Part shown: positions 60,223 through 64,000 of the stretch, piece by piece
Position numbering within the stretch: the stretch's first letter is position 1
How the letters are laid out: each line of letters starts with the position of its first letter
Origin: Simmondsia chinensis
Taxonomy: Eukaryota; Streptophyta; Magnoliopsida; Caryophyllales; Simmondsiaceae
Direction: 5' to 3'
DNA length: 64,000 bases
NCBI GenBank assembly: GCA_018398585.1
Contig: JAGTTD010000008.1
Location: 1,934,501 to 1,998,500 of the forward strand
Program-made: the position numbers and the translations under genes
The notes under the pieces: generated by a model
Told to the model about the DNA's origin: nothing
Database searches by the model: none
Seen by the model: the letters and a program-made list of their open reading frames with translations, nothing else

Positions 60223-60712
60223 TAGGGGTGTAGCGAACTAAATGTTCAATGAACAAGTCTGTGTTTGAAATTGATTAGGGCTTGCTCATGTTCGTTTTAC
60301 AAAGTAGGTTCAATAAGCTTAATGAGTCGAGTTCAAAAAAAGGGTGTTCAACTCGTTAATGTTCGTTAACAATTTGATTTGGGCTTGTTAACAACTTGAC
60401 TGGATAGGTTAATGATTGGTATTAGTTTGAAAATGGCTCGATAGTGGCTCGATAGTGACTCAGATAATTTAGAATAACGAGCTTGACTGGATAGCAAGCT
60501 CCGCTCTATTACGAGCTCGACCCAGCTTGATAAAGAGGTCAACTCCACTTGATAAAAAGCTCAGCGTGATTAGAGCTGAGTATTGACCATGTTAATATCT
60601 TGTTGAAGAAAGTTTGAACAAAGGTTCAAAAGCTCAGCTCGAACTTGAGCTCGATCCTATCAAGCTCAAGTTCAAACAAGGAGGTGCTCGACTCGACTCA
60701 TTTACACCCTTA
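60223..60712. mobile_element. hAT-like MITE (490 bp)
   Basis: The ends are TAGGGGTGTAGC and TTTACACCCTTA, with imperfect 8-bp flanks GTTATAGA and GGTATTGA. The GAGCTCGA-rich body matches 38882-39356. Confidence 0.7.
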
Positions 60713-60851
60713 GGTATTGAAGTGTGGTGGTTCCAGTTGAAGGGAGTTTATCATCATCCACATAGATATGGTGATGCATCAGCACTAGCTAACCGCACGT
60801 TATCAATGTGAATCAGGCAAGTTTCGAGATCTGGGTATTCAAATACGCTAA

Positions 60852-61051
60852 GGGCCTGTTTGGTATTGTTTTGTATTTACAGTTTGTAGTTTTTTAGAAA
60901 GTTTTCTACCTTTTGATTTCTTGTTTTCAGTTTTTTACAAACTCGAGTGAAAACAAAAAAACAACAAACCAAAACCAGAAATCACGTTGCTAAAACTCGG
61001 TTTTTAGTTTCTCAAAAAACCGCAAACAAAAAACAATACCTAACGTGCGCC
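60852..61051. mobile_element. Tourist-like (PIF/Harbinger) MITE, 200 bp
   Basis: The ends are GGGCCTGTTTGGTATTGTTT and, from the right, GGCGCACGTTAGGTATTGTT, with TAA on both sides (60849-60851, 61052-61054). A relative without a clear TSD lies near 34685-34895. Confidence 0.82.
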
Positions 61052-61247
61052 TAAGTAACCATATCGCTAAATTCATGAAGGCAGCAACAGAACACTAAGA
61101 ATAAGAGATCTCATAAAGCTCTGGTAATGTACATGATATATTCTAACAATGGAGCAGTTGAACAAACAGAAACATAAATGAATACCTACCTCGTACTTCA
61201 CATACAATCCCGTGCTTCTCTCAATTTCCTTGTAACCTGCAAAGCGA

Positions 61248-64000
61248 TTACTCGGGATCTTGTTCCGCCAAGATCAAGGGAAACTCATCGTAGTTCTCCA
61301 ATAATCCATGATTCTCGGCCATCCCTCTCAGAGACTCATAAACCCTGAACATAGAAGGCCTATCTTTTGGTCTTGAACCGACACACGAACAAGCGACTCT
61401 GAGCAACTGCATAATTTCGTCATCGTGACCTCTCCCACAAATGGATTCATCAATGGCGTCTTTGACCCGACCCGAGGATGAGAGATGACTCACCCAATCT
61501 ATCAAACTCCCCTTAAATCCATCCCCTACATTAGAAACTTCTAGAGGCTTTTGACCAGTAACGAGCTCTAAAAGTACAACCCCGAACCCATAAACGTCGC
61601 CCTTCAACGAAGCGACCATGGTGGTTGAGTATTCGGGAGGGACATAACCAAACTCCCCGAAACCCCCATTTATAAACTGACTCCCGTTTGAGTCTTCCAA
61701 ACCCATGAGTCTAACTAGCCCAACGTCCGTGATTCTCACGTCAAAATCTTCGTCGAGAAGTATCACATTCGAGCTTATGTTTTGGTGCATTATCGAGGGT
61801 CGACACCCGTGGTGGAGCCAAGCTAATCCCCTCGCCGCCCCAACACCGATCTTCACTCTCGTTTTCCAGTTCAATCTGTTTAGTTGACCGTGCAAATACA
61901 AAAAAAGACTCCCGTTTATCATATGCTTGTAAACCAACAATTTCTCATCTTCCAGAACACAAAACCCCAATAATGGCACCAAATTCGGGTGCCTTATTTG
62001 TCCTAGTCTATTAATCTCTGACTGAAACTGTTTCTCACTCAGCTTACATCTACCTAAGCGCTTAATTGCTAATGTTGAACCGTCATTCATCGTCGCCTCA
62101 TAAGAAACACCGGTTCCCAACGAACCCACAATCTTCCTATCATCAAAATTGTTAGTTGCAACCATTAAATCTATCAATCTGACCTTCACAATTGGTTTTT
62201 GAAACAAAGTAACTTGAATTTGTCTATGAGAAGCCAATTTCGCAACCCAACCCACTAAATTCTCGTTCTTCTCTCCATCCTTCTCTTTCTTACTCATCGA
62301 ATGATCGAAAAACCACCACCAAATCATAAACCCAAAGAAAATCGACGCGCCAGCGCCAATCACACCAGAAACAACTACAATCCTCAAATTCCTCTGATTC
62401 AATCTCCCGCATTGCGACTCTAATGGCGCACCACAAAGACCATCATTTCCGATAAAATCATCAGACTGGAACTCCGACAATTCCAATGGAATCTTGCCGG
62501 ATAAATGGTTATCGGCAATGGACAAGGTCTTGAGCCGGTCCAATCGGCCAATCTCGTAGGGAATCGAACCAGTGAGCCGGTTGTTCTTCAGAATCAAAGT
62601 GTTTAAGAACTTACAATTGGCAATCTGAGACGGGATTGGACCGGAAAATTCATTGCCGGAAAGATCTAGTGTTACGAGATAAGGAAGCCAATCACAGATT
62701 TCCAATGGGATTGATCCGGAAAGACGATTACCTGTTAAGGAGTCAACATGTGAATCTAGTAAGAAATCCTATATCAAATTGTGAAAAAGATGTTAAGGAC
62801 TCCACATGTGAGTCTAGTTGATTCCCTAAAACCGTATAAGCTTAGTGGGTTAAATACCAATTACTTTTAGTATGGAACTCCACTTATGCTTACACATAGA
62901 TATCATATGTGCCAACTTTGTGGGTAGGGATCTTAAATTTAACAAGAGAAAAATCAACGTATAAGCTCAGTGAGCACTCTAATGCAAATTGGTATTAGGA
63001 ATCCCACTTAAATTAATACGTGAACCTCATATATGTTAACTCCGTGTTCAACGCCAGACATAATTTCACATGATATTAGAGTAGGCGTAGATCTTGAGCT
63101 TTTGTTAAGGACTCTATACATGAATCTAATCAGGAATGGTCCTGATATTTTCAAGGCTCCCAAGTAAATTTTCAAATCGGGCCTTCATATACAACAAATT
63201 GTAAAAACTATAGTCAGTCACAACCCTTGAAATTTGGGGGCCCTTAAATTTTTAAGGCCCCAAGCGGTTGCTTGAGTCGCTTGGGGGGTATGTCCAACTC
63301 CACTGATCTAATGAAATCTCTTTTAATGTGTACAAAAGGGAGGACATAGCCTAGTGGTTGGGAATTCCGAAAACCAGAGAAGCCACCCGGATGCGATTCC
63401 CCTCCCCTTGCCTTACCAAAAAAAGGAAAACATATATCTCATATACGCCAAGTCCATTTCAAATTACCCAAGAAAACTAGATTTGGACTTTATGTCAATC
63501 GGATTGACCCTACTTGGACTTATATATATATAACAACAACGGACCCAGTGCCTCAAAAGCTCCTGTCTGAGTGGGGTTGGGGGTGGATATACGCAACCTT
63601 ACCCCTTCAGGGTGTAACCCTCCCGAGAGGCTGTTTTCGAGGACTTAGACTTATATATGGATCTCATATATGTATATAGATCTCATATGCACCAACTCTG
63701 TTAGAAATTACCTGAGAGAACAAGATTTTGTAGGCTACGGCAATACTGTAAAGAAGAAGGAAGTTGACCGGAGAGGGACATAGAGGGAAGCTGGAGGCTA
63801 AGGAGGCGATCCTCCTTGTCATTCCAACACGATACGCCGGTGAACTTGCAGACGGCGGCGACGGAGGTGTCGTCGAAGCGCCACGTAGAGAGGCGGTGGA
63901 GGGGGTCAGAGAGGGAGGATTTCAGGCCCTGTAAGCAGCGAACGTCGTCGTCCAGAGAGAGGGAGGGTTGGATAAAGGGGAGGAGAGAGAAGACGAGGAG
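61248..64000 (-). CDS. BIR3: BIR3-like LRR receptor pseudokinase (5' end beyond window)
   Basis: The exon in view is 63712 to beyond 64000, joined to 61248-62731; the intron 62732-63711 is GT-AG. About 590 residues are visible. They comprise the end of a signal peptide (LLVFSLLPFIQPSLS), an LRR-N cap (DDDVRCLQGLKSSL...CKFTGVSCW), about five LRRs (LSGQLPSSLQYC, LVTLDLSGNEFSGPIP, LKTLSIADNHLSGKIP), one membrane helix (VVVSGVIGAGASIFFGFMIW) and a kinase-like domain ending YDEFPLI. The domain is degenerate: the glycine loop is GSLGTGVSY, HRD is replaced by MHQN (catalytic Asp lost), and DFG is DVG; the ATP-site Lys (AIKRL) remains. BIR2/BIR3 proteins bind BAK1/SERK co-receptors at the plasma membrane and restrain brassinosteroid and immune receptor complexes without catalysis. 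An ATG at 62705 (MEICDW) is not the start, because the LRR reading is continuous across the junction. Confidence 0.92.
63336..63428 (+). mobile_element. tRNA-derived SINE in the BIR3-like intron
   Basis: A-box region CATAGCCTAGTGGTTGGG, B-box region CCGGATGCGATTCCCC, then an A-rich end (AAAAAAAGG). Confidence 0.7.
63528..63643 (-). mobile_element. Angio-domain SINE in the BIR3-like intron
   Basis: The plus strand reads AACAACAACGGACCCAGTGC, CTCAAAAGCTCCTGTCTGAG, GGATATACGCAACC, AGAGGCTGTTTTCGAGG. The TSD is CTTGGACTTATATAT (63513-63527) and CTTAGACTTATATAT (63644-63658), one mismatch. Confidence 0.85.

Larger units (their letters stand above)
59960..61247 (-). other. Probable 3' UTR of the BIR3-like gene with a 1080-bp intron
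   Basis: Downstream of the stop (61248-61250) the minus strand has a strong donor, TACGAG/GTAGGTAT, at 61190/61189. It has a strong acceptor, CCTGTCTTTTTCAG/AGTTC, at 60110/60109. The proposed intron 60110-61189 would contain the two MITEs at 60223 and 60852. The donor lies about 58 nt past the stop. An alternative is a terminal exon of an unrelated gene: the sequence after the acceptor is open for 38 codons to a stop near 59990. No family is recognised for it. Confidence 0.4.
62732..63711 (-). other. 980-bp intron of the BIR3-like gene, flanked by an 8-bp duplication
   Basis: CAGGTAAT occurs at both exon-intron borders (…CTCTCAGGTAATTTC at the donor and …TTAACAGGTAATCGT at the acceptor). 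The intron contains a tRNA-type SINE, an Angio-domain SINE and dispersed-repeat sequence. Its ends show weak inverted similarity (CTAACAGAGTTGGTGCATATG against CTGTTAAGGAGTCAACATGTG). Confidence 0.7.

Noticed and set aside
61248..62705. A complete kinase gene starting at MEICDW (62705)
   Set aside because: The LRR reading continues upstream across a GT-AG intron into an exon with LRR-N cap and signal peptide, so this ATG is internal.

Overview
The window is nuclear DNA of a flowering plant, most likely a eudicot. It holds multi-exon genes with GT-AG introns, a plant PP2A catalytic-subunit gene, a BIR-type pseudokinase receptor gene, RNase H-bearing plant L1 LINEs, and SINEs ending in the conserved 3' 'Angio-domain' of angiosperms. 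I cannot name the species. By eye, genes occupy about 15 kb including introns. The rest is AT-rich intergenic DNA and a dense, often nested layer of transposons.

Layout. 1-9.5 kb: intergenic DNA with truncated LINEs, SINEs, a solo LTR and MITEs. 9.55-16.9 kb: a nearly complete LINE on the minus strand with matching target-site duplications (TSDs). A fold-back Mutator-like element (14554-15597) interrupts its ORF1 and carries a captured fragment of a plant-mobile-domain (PMD) gene. 17.4-21.4 kb: a second Mutator-like fold-back element with a 3.2 kb hAT transposon nested inside; it ends 189 bp upstream of the TATA box of the next gene. 22.2-28.2 kb: an intact six-exon PP2A catalytic-subunit gene (306 aa). 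28.6-34.2 kb: SINEs, MITEs and an LTR-retrotransposon remnant. 34.45-40.66 kb (minus): a four-exon gene for a small type I membrane protein of unknown function, with TE-filled introns. 41-48 kb: very AT-rich DNA with tandem duplications, a repeat array and a Helitron-like terminus. 48.25-50.9 kb: a 5'-truncated LINE. 51.5-61 kb: SINEs, a solo LTR, an internally deleted hAT derivative, a second Helitron-like terminus and MITEs. 61.25-64 kb (minus): a BIR3-like pseudokinase receptor gene running off the window, with a 980-bp intron flanked by an 8-bp duplication.

The most striking theme is a SINE family whose head is a complete 5S rRNA-like sequence, including the internal Pol III promoter region, and whose tail is the Angio-domain ending in TTG repeats or a short T-rich stretch. 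I find seven 5S-headed copies (2526, 5597, 27327, 28593, 35307, 41243, 44178), most with 15-20 bp TSDs, and seven further loci with only the tail or another head. Several lie in introns of all three genes. The second theme is nested DNA transposons whose boundaries can be set exactly from 9-bp (Mutator-like) and 8-bp (hAT) TSDs.
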